From contig CALUQX010000002.1 in the NCBI GenBank assembly GCA_944323045.1, positions 1-64,000 on the forward strand: 64,000 nucleotides of DNA, read 5' to 3'. Source of the stretch: Candidatus Gastranaerophilales bacterium (lineage in GTDB: Bacteria; Cyanobacteriota; Vampirovibrionia; Gastranaerophilales; Gastranaerophilaceae). The notes below the pieces were generated by a model. The model was not told the DNA's origin and searched no databases. It saw nothing but the letters and a program-made list of their open reading frames with translations. The position numbers were made by a program, and so were the translations under genes. Positions 52,121 to 61,814 of the stretch are shown piece after piece (the stretch's first letter is position 1; every line of letters starts with the position of its first letter).

Positions 52121-52430
52121 CATTAAAGTGCGAATAGTATTTGATGTCATAATTCATGAACGATTCATTGTCCAGTGCAGGATCAAGATATCTCAGGAAT
52201 TTTCCAAACCATCCGCCGCGATTTATAAACAGGGAGCGGTCAATATAACCGTTGTATTCTTCTCCCAGCGCTCTGGCACGGCTTCTTTCCACAATTTCAA
52301 TAGCGGAATCAGAATAACCGTTATTTTCAAGGTATGGTCTTGAATGAGAATCTTCAACAGTAAATTCTCCTGCATTTGCGCAGACTGCTGATAGTCCAAG
52401 TAATGTTAAGATTAAAAATAGCTTTTTCAT
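52113..52430 (-). CDS. Secreted small hypothetical protein
   Basis: A 105-residue protein with a signal peptide (MKKLFLILTLLGLSAVCANA) and a soluble part with no recognised domain. The ATG at 52430 has AGGTGG upstream; a GTG at 52436 is an alternative within that ribosome site. It heads the operon of exported TPR, GH10-like and ComEC proteins. Confidence 0.72.
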   Translation of the reverse strand: MKKLFLILTLLGLSAVCANAGEFTVEDSHSRPYLENNGYSDSAIEIVERSRARALGEEYNGYIDRSLFINRGGWFGKFLRYLDPALDNESFMNYDIKYYSHFNDL

Positions 52431-52515
52431 GTCCACCTCTGTAACTATTTAATTATAATACTTTTTGTTGTAGTTACAAAAACATTATAATTTCTTTACA
52501 TAAATAATTCATGGA

Positions 52516-53571
52516 TTATTTGGAGGATTTTATTATAATTTCTTCTAATTTGTCAAGCAATTGATTTTCTGGAACGCGTGCGACAATTTCACCTTTTTTA
52601 AAGACATAACCTTCACCTATGCCTCCTGCAATGCCAAAATCAGCGTGTTTTGCTTCCCCGGGACCATTTACGGCACATCCCATAGTTGCGATTGTTATTG
52701 GCAGGTCGAGATTTTTGAATTTTTCTTCAACTTTTTTTGCAAGACTTATCAAATCAATTTGTGTTCTGCCGCAGGTCGGGCATGATACAAAGTTTACTCC
52801 GCGCTGCCGGAGATTGAGGCTTTTTAATATATCGAATCCTGCAATGACTTCTTCAACCGGATTTTCTGTCAGTGAAACTCTTATTGTGTCACCGATACCT
52901 TCAGCCAGAAGGGTACCGAGTCCGACAGATGATTTCACAATCCCGCCGCGTAAAGTGCCTGCTTCTGTAACGCCAAGATGCAGCGGATACGGGATTTTTT
53001 CGGCAATTGAACGGTAAGCGTCAATTGTTGTCATTACATCAGAAGATTTTAATGAAACTTTTATCAAATCAAAGTCTAAATTTTCTAAAATTTGAATATG
53101 TTTAAGCGCACTTTTTACCATTTTTTCAGAAAGCGGAATATCTTCCTGTTGAATTTCTTTTTCCAGAGACCCTGCATTAACGCCGATTCTGATAGGAATT
53201 TGCTGCTGCTTAGCGAGTTTGACAACTTTTTCAACATTTTCCTGTTTCCCGATATTTCCCGGATTGAGCCGTAGGGCGTTAATGCCGTTGTTAATACACT
53301 GAATTGCAAGCCGGTAGTCAAAATGAATATCAGCAACCAGCGGAACAGGAGAGCGTTTTACAATTTCTTTTATCGCTTCACCGGCATCTTTATTCAAAAC
53401 TGCCAGACGAACAATTTCGCATCCGCAATCTGCCAGTTCCTGAATTTGAGAAACTGTTTTTTCAATATCTCTTGTGTCAGTATTGCACATAGATTGTACA
53501 CTTATTGGAGCGTCACCGCCTATTTTTATATTTCCTATATTTATACAGGTTGATTTTCTTCTTTTTATCAT
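52516..53571 (-). CDS. ispG: 4-hydroxy-3-methylbut-2-enyl diphosphate synthase
   Basis: A 351-residue [4Fe-4S] enzyme of the MEP isoprenoid pathway (GcpE). It starts MIKRRKSTCINIGNIKIGGD and shows ISVQSMCNTDTRD, RLNPGNIG, HLGVTEAG, and the cluster cysteines in FVSCPTCGRTQ and TIATMGCAVNGPGEAKHADFG. The ATG at 53571 lies 6 nt after an extended -10 box; the earlier in-frame ATG at 53589 would be upstream of it. Size matches the bacterial short form. Confidence 0.96.
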   Translation of the reverse strand: MIKRRKSTCINIGNIKIGGDAPISVQSMCNTDTRDIEKTVSQIQELADCGCEIVRLAVLNKDAGEAIKEIVKRSPVPLVADIHFDYRLAIQCINNGINALRLNPGNIGKQENVEKVVKLAKQQQIPIRIGVNAGSLEKEIQQEDIPLSEKMVKSALKHIQILENLDFDLIKVSLKSSDVMTTIDAYRSIAEKIPYPLHLGVTEAGTLRGGIVKSSVGLGTLLAEGIGDTIRVSLTENPVEEVIAGFDILKSLNLRQRGVNFVSCPTCGRTQIDLISLAKKVEEKFKNLDLPITIATMGCAVNGPGEAKHADFGIAGGIGEGYVFKKGEIVARVPENQLLDKLEEIIIKSSK

Positions 53572-53577
53572 AGTATT

Positions 53578-53586
53578 ATTATAACA
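53578..53586 (-). promoter_or_regulatory. Extended -10 box of ispG, leaderless layout
   Basis: On the minus strand TGT-TATAAT ends 6 nt before the ispG ATG at 53571, without a ribosome site. The divergent gene at 53617 begins 30 bases away. Confidence 0.6.
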
Positions 53587-53616
53587 CAAGAAGATAAAAA
53601 CAAGGGGGTAATATTT

Positions 53617-54351
53617 ATGAAAATAGCAGTAATTTCAGATATACATGGAAATATGCAGGCACTTGAAAAGGTTTTGGAGGATATTAAGACACAGGGGTGT
53701 GAAAAAGTTTTATGCCTCGGTGATTTAGCTATGGCGGGTCCACAGCCGCGTGCGGTGATTGATTTTGTTCAACAGCAAAAAGATTGGGAAGTTATTCAGG
53801 GAAATACTGACCAGCTTATCGGGGATTTTTGTCCTGAGTATATGGAAAATGTTAAATCAAAATTTCCGGTAATGGCAAATGCGCTGGCAGAAGAAATATT
53901 GTTTATGGAAGATGAGAGAAAAGAATATTTGCATTCTCTGCCGCCACAGAAAATGCTTTCTATTGAAGGGGTAAAAATCTTAATGGTGCATGGTTCGCCG
54001 CGTCGTAATAACGAAGATATTTTACCTAACCGCCCGATTAGTGAGATTGAAGAAATTTGTAAAGGCGTAGATGCTGATTTGATTTTTTGCGGACACACAC
54101 ATGTTCCATGCGGATATCAGACAGAGAAAAAACAGACGGTTGTGAATGTCGGCAGTGTCGGACGTCCGATGACAGAGGGGGCAAAAGCATGCTATGTTGT
54201 TGCAAATATTGAAGACGGCGGATTTTCTATAGAACACAGATTTTTGGATTATGACAGGGAACTCGCTGCAGAAATATTAATGAAAAGAACTTTTGAAGGC
54301 AGAGAACAGGTCGCACAAATGCTCTTGAACCCAACACAAAGACATGTGTAA
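53617..54351 (+). CDS. Cytoplasmic metallophosphoesterase (YfcE-like)
   Basis: A 244-residue calcineurin-like phosphodiesterase without signal peptide. Motifs: VISDIHGNMQAL at the start, LCLGDLAMAGPQP, VIQGNTDQL, VHGSPRRNNEDIL, CGHTHVP and VNVGSVGRPM, in the order of the YfcE/MJ0936 group. It probably hydrolyses phosphodiesters; the natural substrate is unknown. GGGGG precedes the ATG. It is divergent from ispG. Confidence 0.9.
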   Translation: MKIAVISDIHGNMQALEKVLEDIKTQGCEKVLCLGDLAMAGPQPRAVIDFVQQQKDWEVIQGNTDQLIGDFCPEYMENVKSKFPVMANALAEEILFMEDERKEYLHSLPPQKMLSIEGVKILMVHGSPRRNNEDILPNRPISEIEEICKGVDADLIFCGHTHVPCGYQTEKKQTVVNVGSVGRPMTEGAKACYVVANIEDGGFSIEHRFLDYDRELAAEILMKRTFEGREQVAQMLLNPTQRHV

Positions 54352-54354
54352 AAA

Positions 54355-56493
54355 TTATTTCCTTTTATACAAATTTGCGTAAGTTATTCTAAAGGGTTTG
54401 TCTGACGTAAAAGTAATTTTAGAAATATTTTCAGCGCAAAGCCATGAAGGATAATTATCCAAAGGAAGTAATAATTTATGTTTCTTTGAGTGCAACTCCA
54501 ACAAGGTTGGAATTGCATTAAGCTGAATATTAAGCTTAATGTCGCCTTTAGACTCGCATTCTAAATATAATAAATCTGCATTTGTCGGTGTGACAGTGTT
54601 TTTTATATTGATAGTATTGTTATCAATATAAATATCAGCGTTAACACGTTCAAGCGGAAGAGTTGTCATAGAATCACCCCATGCATCCGGTAAATATTTT
54701 AAATCAGACTGACCTATAATATCAGCGGGTTCAACCACATTAAATCCGTTAAATTCAGGATTATAAATAAGGAAGTGACCATTTTTATATCGTTTGTACT
54801 CGTATAATCCAGAAAGAAATAGCCAGCGATAGACTTTATTTAACCGCTGTGGTATCCTGATATCGTCAAAGCCCATAAAAAATTCCGGAGCATAAAGAAA
54901 AACTATTTTAGGCGGATATTTTTTAAGATGTTCCAGTATTTCTTCATTTTGAGCAGTATTTACAACATTATAAAATGAAGTATACGGCATTGCTGGTTTT
55001 CGATCTGCATAATAGTAGTTCATACCTGAATTATTAAGGTCTAAATATAAATCATCTACTGTTGTAATATTTTTTATGTAGTCAATATAATCTTTCTTGG
55101 ATTGTTTTTGTGTAGATATAAAATTTTTAGGGAAATAACTGGAGCTTTGTTCCGAATTTTTCAATCTAAATGTGGGTAGTGTTAACCATATTGAAAAAAT
55201 TACTAACGCAGATATAATAATAACATTTATATTAAATAAATTTTTAGATTTTATCCTATAATAAATATACGGAATAACAACAGTTAAAACAGCAATAGAC
55301 CACTCAAAAGCTCTTGGAATAAATGTACGTTGTTCTGTGCGTCCAAAAGCATAGTTAAACATAAATAAAGTTGTGAGAAGGACAAAAATTATAGTCTGTT
55401 TTACCTTTTGGTCTTCTGTTGTGAGTGCCTGTAGAAAAAACACCGGCATAAACAAAAATGCAAAGGTTCCAATCATAAATTTATATGGATTGATTAATGT
55501 CGGAAAATTTGTACCAAAGGCGTATAAATTAGATGAAATATAATATTGAGATTTTTGAAAAAATGCAGCAATATCATGTCCTAGCAAAAAATAAGTAGCA
55601 GTCATAGCTGTAATAAGCATAATGAATCCAGATTTTTTATTTTCCTTTATCTGGCTGAAAAGAAGTGGCAAAGAGGCTGTCAGCACTGATAGTCCAATAG
55701 TAGTTTTATACATTGCAAAAAATATTGTTGCCACAAAATATATTATAAACCACAAGGTCGGCTTGAGTTTATCTCTATAGTGAATTAAAAAAATATATAT
55801 CAACGCTATGGTGGTGATAAAACTGAAATCTACAGCTGGTAACCAAAAGAGCAGTATATTAGACGTTACTAATATTACAAATAAATTCTTCCTAAAAATT
55901 AAAGAAGATAGCAAAATATTACACCCGAGGAATATATAAGAAAGAAACATTGCTGCTATTCGTTCGTTGGAAAAAGTTAAATTTCCAAAAATATTATCAG
56001 CAATCCAGGAAGGTAAAATATCCAGATAGCCATGTACCAGCATTATGTCAGAATAATATTTCATATTAAACCTGACATGTGCATAATATGTTGCAAATTT
56101 TTCTCCGTAATGGTGGTCATCCAGAGGCAGAGGATATGAAAAATTAACTAAATATTTTATAGCCAGTATAAAAAATACAATTCCTATTCCCCAGTATATT
56201 AGCCGTTTATACGTTTCTAAATTAAAAGATATTTGCGGAAACTTTATACGGTTTAAAAAATATACTAGATAAAAGACAAATATATAAAATAAAAATATTG
56301 GAAATATTAAATATTTATTATAATTACAATATATAGTAGCCCCTGAATAAAAGTCTTTCAAATTAGTATATCCACAAATAGGAATCAATATTTTGTATAA
56401 AACACAGGATAAAAGCAAAGCCACAATAATGGAAAAAAAGGTATTCCATAAAGTAGCTTTTGTTTTAATAAATTCTATTATGTTTTTATACAT
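54355..56493 (-). CDS. Polytopic membrane protein, GT-C glycosyltransferase-like
   Basis: A 712-residue protein with about 12 N-terminal membrane helices and a C-terminal periplasmic domain (about 470-712). The first large periplasmic loop carries PLPLDDHHYGEKFATYYAH, whose acidic pair recalls the catalytic Asp of ArnT/GT39/GT83 enzymes that transfer sugars from lipid carriers. This family placement is moderate. GGAGAG precedes the ATG. It follows the converging phosphoesterase gene by three bases. Confidence 0.7.
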   Translation of the reverse strand: MYKNIIEFIKTKATLWNTFFSIIVALLLSCVLYKILIPICGYTNLKDFYSGATIYCNYNKYLIFPIFLFYIFVFYLVYFLNRIKFPQISFNLETYKRLIYWGIGIVFFILAIKYLVNFSYPLPLDDHHYGEKFATYYAHVRFNMKYYSDIMLVHGYLDILPSWIADNIFGNLTFSNERIAAMFLSYIFLGCNILLSSLIFRKNLFVILVTSNILLFWLPAVDFSFITTIALIYIFLIHYRDKLKPTLWFIIYFVATIFFAMYKTTIGLSVLTASLPLLFSQIKENKKSGFIMLITAMTATYFLLGHDIAAFFQKSQYYISSNLYAFGTNFPTLINPYKFMIGTFAFLFMPVFFLQALTTEDQKVKQTIIFVLLTTLFMFNYAFGRTEQRTFIPRAFEWSIAVLTVVIPYIYYRIKSKNLFNINVIIISALVIFSIWLTLPTFRLKNSEQSSSYFPKNFISTQKQSKKDYIDYIKNITTVDDLYLDLNNSGMNYYYADRKPAMPYTSFYNVVNTAQNEEILEHLKKYPPKIVFLYAPEFFMGFDDIRIPQRLNKVYRWLFLSGLYEYKRYKNGHFLIYNPEFNGFNVVEPADIIGQSDLKYLPDAWGDSMTTLPLERVNADIYIDNNTINIKNTVTPTNADLLYLECESKGDIKLNIQLNAIPTLLELHSKKHKLLLPLDNYPSWLCAENISKITFTSDKPFRITYANLYKRK

Positions 56494-56514
56494 TTACTCT
56501 CCGTTTGGGGTAAC

Positions 56515-56829
56515 CTAAGCCAATTCGTTCAAAATTTTAACATTATCTTTCATTTTATGATACTCATCAGCTTGAGTTCTGTTTTGAACATTTCTACCCA
56601 TAAGGCTTGCAACTCCGGTTGCTATCATTCTATCTGCAAGCATCTGGCGGGCACGCATTTTTTCTACATCCATCTGCAATGTATTCATCTTTTTTACAAG
56701 CAAATCAAGTTTTGCAGAATCTGACATTTTATTTAAATCCGGCTGAGCGGCTGTACCTGCACCTTGTCCATTACCGCTGAAAACAGCTTTGTGAAAGCTT
56801 TGTGCACCGTTGATTTTTGATACAAACAT
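56515..56829 (-). CDS. Small hypothetical protein
   Basis: A 104-residue protein starting MFVSKINGAQSFHKAVFSGN, with a central coiled-coil-like part (DLLVKKMNTLQMDVEKMRARQML). The N-terminal VFSG element recalls QFTG in the protein at 18277. AAGGAGAAG precedes the ATG. It lies just upstream of the membrane protein gene and may be co-transcribed. Function unknown. Confidence 0.72.
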   Translation of the reverse strand: MFVSKINGAQSFHKAVFSGNGQGAGTAAQPDLNKMSDSAKLDLLVKKMNTLQMDVEKMRARQMLADRMIATGVASLMGRNVQNRTQADEYHKMKDNVKILNELA

Positions 56830-56948
56830 TTTCTTCTCCTTAATAGACTATATGTACATAAAAGCACTAAAAAAAAATTTTTGCCACTTTTTAATGTTTT
56901 TGTGTTAAAATTTCTTTATAAAGGATTTTACTTTTTTAGAGAATTGTT

Positions 56949-57953
56949 ATGGATATAAATAAAGAACAACTGGTTTCTATAATAAAGAAACTAAAAATGC
57001 CGAAAATTTTAGTAGTTGGAGATCTTGCACTCGATGAGATGATTTACGGGGATGCAGAAAGAATTTCCAGAGAAGCCCCTGTTCTTATCCTGCAGCATTC
57101 TCATACAAAACTTATACTCGGCGGCGCCTCAAACGCTGCGCATAACGTGGCAACTCTGAATAACGGCAAGGTTAGTGTCTGCGGGGTGTGTGGAGATGAC
57201 TATCAGGCAGGACAACTTATTGAAGCTTTTGAAAAGGCTAATGTAAATTGCAAATATATCATCAAGGATGCAACACGTAAAACTACAACTAAAACTCGCA
57301 TCTCAGGTTCAATCTCAACATCAATTACCCAGCAAATCGTGCGTCTGGACAGGCAGACTAATGCATTTTTGTCTCCTGAAACAGAAGACAAAATGCTCGC
57401 AAACCTTGAAAAAGCTGTTCCGGAACATGACGCCGTAATCCTTTCAAATTATCATATCGGAACTCTTACACCGAAGATTATTGACAAAACTATTGAACTG
57501 GCAAATAAATATAATAAAGTTATTGTTGTAGATGCGCAGCGTGAACTTTCAACATACAAAAATATAACTTCAATGACCCCGAATCTTCCTGATACACAAA
57601 AATCAGTCGGATTTTTCATAGAAGATGAAACAAGTATGAAAAAAGCAGGTGATAAACTTTTATCAGAAACAAACGCAGGCTCAATCCTGATAACATGCGG
57701 GGCTGATGGCATGTTTGTCACTGAAAAGAATCATAAATATACAAAAATTCCTGTATTCAACAAGTCCGAAGTATTTGATGTAACAGGTGCAGGTGATACT
57801 GTTACCGCTGTCTATACTCTGGCGCTTGCCGCAGGTGCAGATCCGGTTTATGCAGCAATCATTGGCAATATTGCCGCCAGCATAGTCGTCCGTCAGTACG
57901 GCTGTGCTACAACTACAGAAGATGAACTTCTCTCTGCTGCCGCTAAACTCTAA
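56949..57953 (+). CDS. rfaE1: D-glycero-beta-D-manno-heptose-7-phosphate kinase (RfaE/HldE N-domain)
   Basis: A 334-residue PfkB-type kinase: ILVVGDLALDEMIYGDAERISREAPVLIL at about 20-48, LGGASNAAHNVATL, and the ATP/anion loop FDVTGAGDTVTAVYTLALAAG near the end. This matches the HldE kinase half, which phosphorylates heptose-7-phosphate for ADP-heptose and LPS inner core. The nucleotidyltransferase half is absent here. It leads the operon with DUF4330 and O-antigen ligase genes, consistent with LPS-type surface glycans. Confidence 0.9.
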   Translation: MDINKEQLVSIIKKLKMPKILVVGDLALDEMIYGDAERISREAPVLILQHSHTKLILGGASNAAHNVATLNNGKVSVCGVCGDDYQAGQLIEAFEKANVNCKYIIKDATRKTTTKTRISGSISTSITQQIVRLDRQTNAFLSPETEDKMLANLEKAVPEHDAVILSNYHIGTLTPKIIDKTIELANKYNKVIVVDAQRELSTYKNITSMTPNLPDTQKSVGFFIEDETSMKKAGDKLLSETNAGSILITCGADGMFVTEKNHKYTKIPVFNKSEVFDVTGAGDTVTAVYTLALAAGADPVYAAIIGNIAASIVVRQYGCATTTEDELLSAAAKL

Positions 57954-57970
57954 GAATAGGAGAAAAATTT

Positions 57971-58552
57971 ATGCAAGAAAAACTATTAGAACTATTAGAA
58001 GTATTAAAAAAAGTCAGAAAAGTCGATCTGATAATTATTGCCGGCATAATTATTGCACTTTTTGTCGGGTTTATAACTTTCAAAAACATTAGACAGACTG
58101 CTGACAAACAAATTGAAGCTACTTCTAAAATATCATTTACAGTTTTTATCAGAGGGGTTACCTATACCGGCGCTGATTTGCCGATAAAAGCTAATGAAAA
58201 AACTTTTATCAGCATTAGAAATGTGCCTTATACAGATTTAGACATCACGGATGTCAGTGCTGAACGCAAAAAAGTTGTACTCCCTACAGTGAACAGCAAA
58301 AAAGTAATGGTTGTTGAAGATGTTTCACAATCTCACCTTTATGATGTTGCAGTAACTCTGACCGATACGGCTAAAATTACTAAAGACGGTGCTGTCGTTG
58401 GAGGTAACAAAGTTAAAATAGGATTACCTATTACCTTGGAAGGCAAAGATTATAAATTCAGCGGAACTGTTTCTGATTTGAAAATCATTAACGATACCGA
58501 CAATCCTGAACTGAACAAAACTATTCAATCTAATACGGCTGACAATGTTTAA
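57971..58552 (+). CDS. DUF4330-family membrane-anchored protein
   Basis: A 193-residue protein with one N-terminal membrane helix (VDLIIIAGIIIALFVGFITF, about 18-38) and an extracytoplasmic beta-rich domain (SFTVFIRGVTYTGADLP...VKIGLPITLEGKDYKFSGTVSDL). This pattern fits DUF4330, found widely in cyanobacteria. Function unknown. AGGAG precedes the ATG. It overlaps the O-antigen ligase gene by 8 bases. Confidence 0.8.
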   Translation: MQEKLLELLEVLKKVRKVDLIIIAGIIIALFVGFITFKNIRQTADKQIEATSKISFTVFIRGVTYTGADLPIKANEKTFISIRNVPYTDLDITDVSAERKKVVLPTVNSKKVMVVEDVSQSHLYDVAVTLTDTAKITKDGAVVGGNKVKIGLPITLEGKDYKFSGTVSDLKIINDTDNPELNKTIQSNTADNV

Positions 58553-59867
58553 TAAATTATTTGAATTTTCACAGGAAAAATTGAATTACTTATATGAAAA
58601 TAGTTTGTTTTTGCAAAACATAGACAAACTTATTTTCATATCAATTATCGCGATATTTATTACATCAACCTTTTTATCCTCTGATGTAATCGGATTTCTG
58701 GCATTGATAACGATTTTCTTAACGATAGTGAAACTGTTAACGCATAAAGGTGCCGGAATTGACGTTAAAACTTATGATATATGGCTTTTAGCTTATTTTA
58801 TGATTGTTGTGATAAGCCTTTTCGGCTCAACCTTGTTTTATCTGAGCTTTAAAGGATTTTTAAAAACAGTGACATATCTTGGGTTTTATGTATCTATTGC
58901 AAACTACCTGAAAGACCACAAAAATCACATACCGTATATTTTAGGCACAATAGGGCTTTGCGTAAGTTTTGAAAGTATAATCGGGTTTATGCAGAATTTT
59001 GCACAGGTATCAGAAATTTCGACATGGCAGGATGTTTCAAAACTTAACCCTGAAGAGGTTATGACAAGAGTTTACGGGACATTGAAACCTTTGAATCCTA
59101 ATCTTCTCGGCGGATATTTTGTCGCCGGTATACCTTCTTTGTTTGCGGTGTCTGCATATCAATTTTGCGGAAAATTTTATAAATCCGCTTTAGTATGGGG
59201 CGGACTCGGGGTTCTGGCTTGTATAACGTTGTTTCTGACCGGCTGCCGCGGTTCTTACATCGGACTTATGGTAATTCTTGCTGGAATTTTCGCTGTGTCA
59301 GCCAAATACCTCTGGCAAAATTACAAAAAAATATACCTCTCAATTATTGGTGCATGTTTTGCGATAATGACTTTTGCAATTTTGTGTGTAAGTTCACTCA
59401 GAGCAAGAGTCTTGTCAATATTTGCAATGCGTCAGGATTCTTCAAACTCATTTAGATTCAATGTATATCATTCATCTATTGAAATGTTTAAGGATAACTG
59501 GCTTTTGGGTATTGGTATCGGCAACCAGAATTTCCGCGAAATTTACGGACTCTATATGAAAACAGGATTTGATGCATTGAGTGCTTACAACATTTTCCTT
59601 GAAATTGCTGTAGAAAGTGGAATTTTTGCACTAATAGCATTTTTAGGATTTCTTATAACGCTTATAAAAGACGCCGTTAAATTTATTATAAAATCTGCAG
59701 ATACAAAACGTGTTATTCTTGTATCTGCCGTAATTATTTCAATTTGTGCGGTAATGATTCATGGAATGGTAGATACCGTCTTTTTCAGACCGCAGATTCA
59801 ATTTGTTTTCTGGACAATGGCTGCTATTGCAAAAACAGAATTAAAACAACTTGAACAATCTGTTTAA
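58545..59867 (+). CDS. O-antigen ligase/Wzy-like polymerase
   Basis: A 440-residue membrane protein with about 11 helices. The Wzy_C-type periplasmic loop is at about 275-340 (RVLSIFAMRQDSSNSFRFNVYHSSIEMFKDNWLLGIGIGNQNFREIY), and CRGSYIGLMVILAGIF precedes it. Members ligate O-antigen to lipid A-core or polymerise polysaccharide. Co-operonic with the heptose kinase. Which reaction it does cannot be told from sequence alone. Confidence 0.87.
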   Translation: MFNKLFEFSQEKLNYLYENSLFLQNIDKLIFISIIAIFITSTFLSSDVIGFLALITIFLTIVKLLTHKGAGIDVKTYDIWLLAYFMIVVISLFGSTLFYLSFKGFLKTVTYLGFYVSIANYLKDHKNHIPYILGTIGLCVSFESIIGFMQNFAQVSEISTWQDVSKLNPEEVMTRVYGTLKPLNPNLLGGYFVAGIPSLFAVSAYQFCGKFYKSALVWGGLGVLACITLFLTGCRGSYIGLMVILAGIFAVSAKYLWQNYKKIYLSIIGACFAIMTFAILCVSSLRARVLSIFAMRQDSSNSFRFNVYHSSIEMFKDNWLLGIGIGNQNFREIYGLYMKTGFDALSAYNIFLEIAVESGIFALIAFLGFLITLIKDAVKFIIKSADTKRVILVSAVIISICAVMIHGMVDTVFFRPQIQFVFWTMAAIAKTELKQLEQSV

Positions 59868-59909
59868 AAGTGATATAATAATTCCACAAGGTAAGAAAGG
59901 AGCTTGAAA

Positions 59910-60095
59910 ATGATAAGATTTTTATTGTTAGTGTTAATAATTATAGGTGGTGTATGGGCTTATAATAATGTTGATTTAGACCAGTTTAAAGCCAATACAA
60001 TTAATATTTTAAGCAAAGAGAAAACAATTAAAAAATTCAACAGTGCTGATCAGATGAACAGAGATGCTGTGGAAGATTCTTTAAATAATTTTTAA
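59910..60095 (+). CDS. Small single-pass membrane protein
   Basis: A 61-residue protein: a hydrophobic N-terminus (MIRFLLLVLIIIGGVWAYNNV) and a short polar tail (STADQMN-like). AAGGAG lies ten bases before the ATG at 59910; a TTG at 59904 is an alternative. Last gene of the O-antigen ligase run. Function unknown. Confidence 0.65.
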   Translation: MIRFLLLVLIIIGGVWAYNNVDLDQFKANTINILSKEKTIKKFNSADQMNRDAVEDSLNNF

Positions 60096-60103
60096 CAATA
60101 TAA

Positions 60104-60127
60104 AAGGCTGACATATTTGTCAGCCTT
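60104..60127. terminator. Hairpin between converging small genes
   Basis: Stem AAGGCTGACA/TGTCAGCCTT with a TATT loop; a TTTTATA run follows on the minus strand, so it can end the minus-strand gene 60195-60374 and may also serve the plus strand. Confidence 0.7.
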
Positions 60128-60194
60128 GCCTATCCTATAATTCCTAATTTCCTAAATATTTTTTATTCCTTGCTTTCCTATGATTTTCCAACGA

Positions 60195-60374
60195 TTAAGC
60201 TATGAAGTTATAGCTGCCAAACCTGTTTGCTCCGTGGAAGAACGACTGTTTCATCATTTCCACCAGTGTTTTTTTAACAACCAGATTATTATTTAATTTT
60301 ACATTTTTAATTGCTTCGGATGTATCTTTGTATGCGTCAGTGACGGTATTAGAAAATAACAGCATTTGTGCCAT
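60195..60374 (-). CDS. 59-aa hypothetical protein
   Basis: A 59-residue protein, MAQMLLFSNTVTDAYKDTSE, then AIKNVKLNNNLVVKKTLVEM and an aromatic tail (KQSFFHGANRFGSYNFIA). AGAGAGG lies about 12 bases upstream of the ATG and a terminator hairpin lies 70 bases past the stop, so it looks like a real small gene. No membrane segment, no known domain. The flanking space 60375-60666 shows no further gene. Confidence 0.6.
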   Translation of the reverse strand: MAQMLLFSNTVTDAYKDTSEAIKNVKLNNNLVVKKTLVEMMKQSFFHGANRFGSYNFIA

Positions 60375-60666
60375 AACTCAAACCTCTCTCATTTCTTAAT
60401 CTATTAACTTTTTTCTTTATTTTCTTTATTTATCTCTCGTACTTATATAAAAAATTTTCTATAAAAATTATTGACTTTTTAAATATCATTTATCTAATTT
60501 TTGTTACATAACTTTACAATTAATCAATCTATTACAAATTGTAAAAGGCTGAAATGCAGTTATAACAAGGCTTGGGCAGAATGTATGAATTATTTATTAA
60601 AGATTATATAAAATGTGCCGTAAAATATTTTATATAGTGTCACATACAATTAAAAAGGAGAAAAGT

Positions 60667-61176
60667 ATGGCAGATATGAATGTTACAAATCAAGGTACAC
60701 AAAACATTGACCTAAACCGGTGGAAAAAACTTACAGCCCAGGAAATTATTCGAGAAGAAGGCAAGGGCGAAGAGGTACCTTCAGAGATTCTGGCATGGGC
60801 GCAGCAGGTTGCGGCATTTTCAAGAATTCCGGATAATGTAACATATGATAAGGTAGATGGAGATACAGGCATTGATGCATTGGAAAAACTCGGGTTGCCG
60901 GCAGAAGAACCTGTCAGAGCAGAAGAAGAAAATGCTCAAAGACCGGTCGAAACTGAAACGCCGGATGCAGTTGAAGACACTACAAAACCGGCAGAAATTC
61001 AGCCGGAAGAACCGGATAATAATATCTTTGCATCAGAAAATCCAAACATCATTCCGGAAAATCCGCAAACAAAACAAACAGATACAGAAGACGCAGCTTT
61101 GACGCTTGCGGATCCTAAACTTTCAACAGATCCGGAAGAAATTAGAAAACGTAAACTAAAAAGAGGCGAAATCTAA
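60667..61176 (+). CDS. Acidic low-complexity hypothetical protein
   Basis: A 169-residue protein. Residues 15-75 look folded (LNRWKKLTAQEIIREEGKG...WAQQVAAFSRIPDNVTYDKV); the rest is Glu/Pro/Asp-rich and probably disordered, ending in a basic tail (RKRKLKRGEI). AAGGAG precedes the ATG at 60667; an in-frame ATG at 60613 lacks one. It converges with rpe with a 4-base overlap. Function unknown. Confidence 0.7.
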   Translation: MADMNVTNQGTQNIDLNRWKKLTAQEIIREEGKGEEVPSEILAWAQQVAAFSRIPDNVTYDKVDGDTGIDALEKLGLPAEEPVRAEEENAQRPVETETPDAVEDTTKPAEIQPEEPDNNIFASENPNIIPENPQTKQTDTEDAALTLADPKLSTDPEEIRKRKLKRGEI

Positions 61177-61814
61177 TTTCTTAAAGAAGAAATAGCATAA
61201 GAGATATCGCCGGATTTATAAATATAATTACCGGCAACCAGAGAATTTGCGCCATAATTGGTGCAAATTCTTGCTGTTTCTGCATTTATTCCGCCATCTA
61301 CCTGAATAATAAGATTTTCAGGTGCATTTTCTTTTATTAATGGAATTTTTTGTGCACAGTCATCCATAAATTTTTGTCCGCCAAACCCCGGTTCAACAGT
61401 CATAACCAGCAGTAAATCAATGATATCAAGGTATTGCAGGATAGCTTTAGCCGGAGTTTTAGGCTTTATAGACATGCCAGCTTTTATGCCTGCTGATTTT
61501 ATCATTTTAACAATACTTTCAACATTGTTAACGGCTTCATAGTGGAATGTAAGTATGTCTGCACCGGCGTTTGCAAATGCTTCAATGTATTTTTCAGGAT
61601 TTTCTATCATCAAATGTACATCAAGCGGCAAGTTTGTTACCTTTTTGATTGATTTAACAACAGGTACACCAATTGTAATGTTCGGTACAAAATGTCCGTC
61701 CATAACGTCTATATGCAGCCAGTCTGCACCTGCGTTCTCCACAAGTTTTATATCGCGTTCAAGATTCGCAAAATCCGCCGATAATATAGACGGAGAAATT
61801 ATAACATTTTTCAT
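61173..61814 (-). CDS. rpe: Ribulose-phosphate 3-epimerase
   Basis: A 213-residue TIM-barrel enzyme of the pentose phosphate pathway: SPSILSADFANLERD, WLHIDVMDGHFVPNITIG, LDVHLMIENPEKYIEAFANAGAD, MTVEPGFGGQKFM and IQVDGGINAETA. I chose the ATG at 61814, which shares a base with the rnc stop (TAATG) and has GGAG upstream; an in-frame ATG at 61841 is within rnc. Last gene of the frr-cdsA-rnc-rpe run. Confidence 0.96.
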   Translation of the reverse strand: MKNVIISPSILSADFANLERDIKLVENAGADWLHIDVMDGHFVPNITIGVPVVKSIKKVTNLPLDVHLMIENPEKYIEAFANAGADILTFHYEAVNNVESIVKMIKSAGIKAGMSIKPKTPAKAILQYLDIIDLLLVMTVEPGFGGQKFMDDCAQKIPLIKENAPENLIIQVDGGINAETARICTNYGANSLVAGNYIYKSGDISYAISSLRN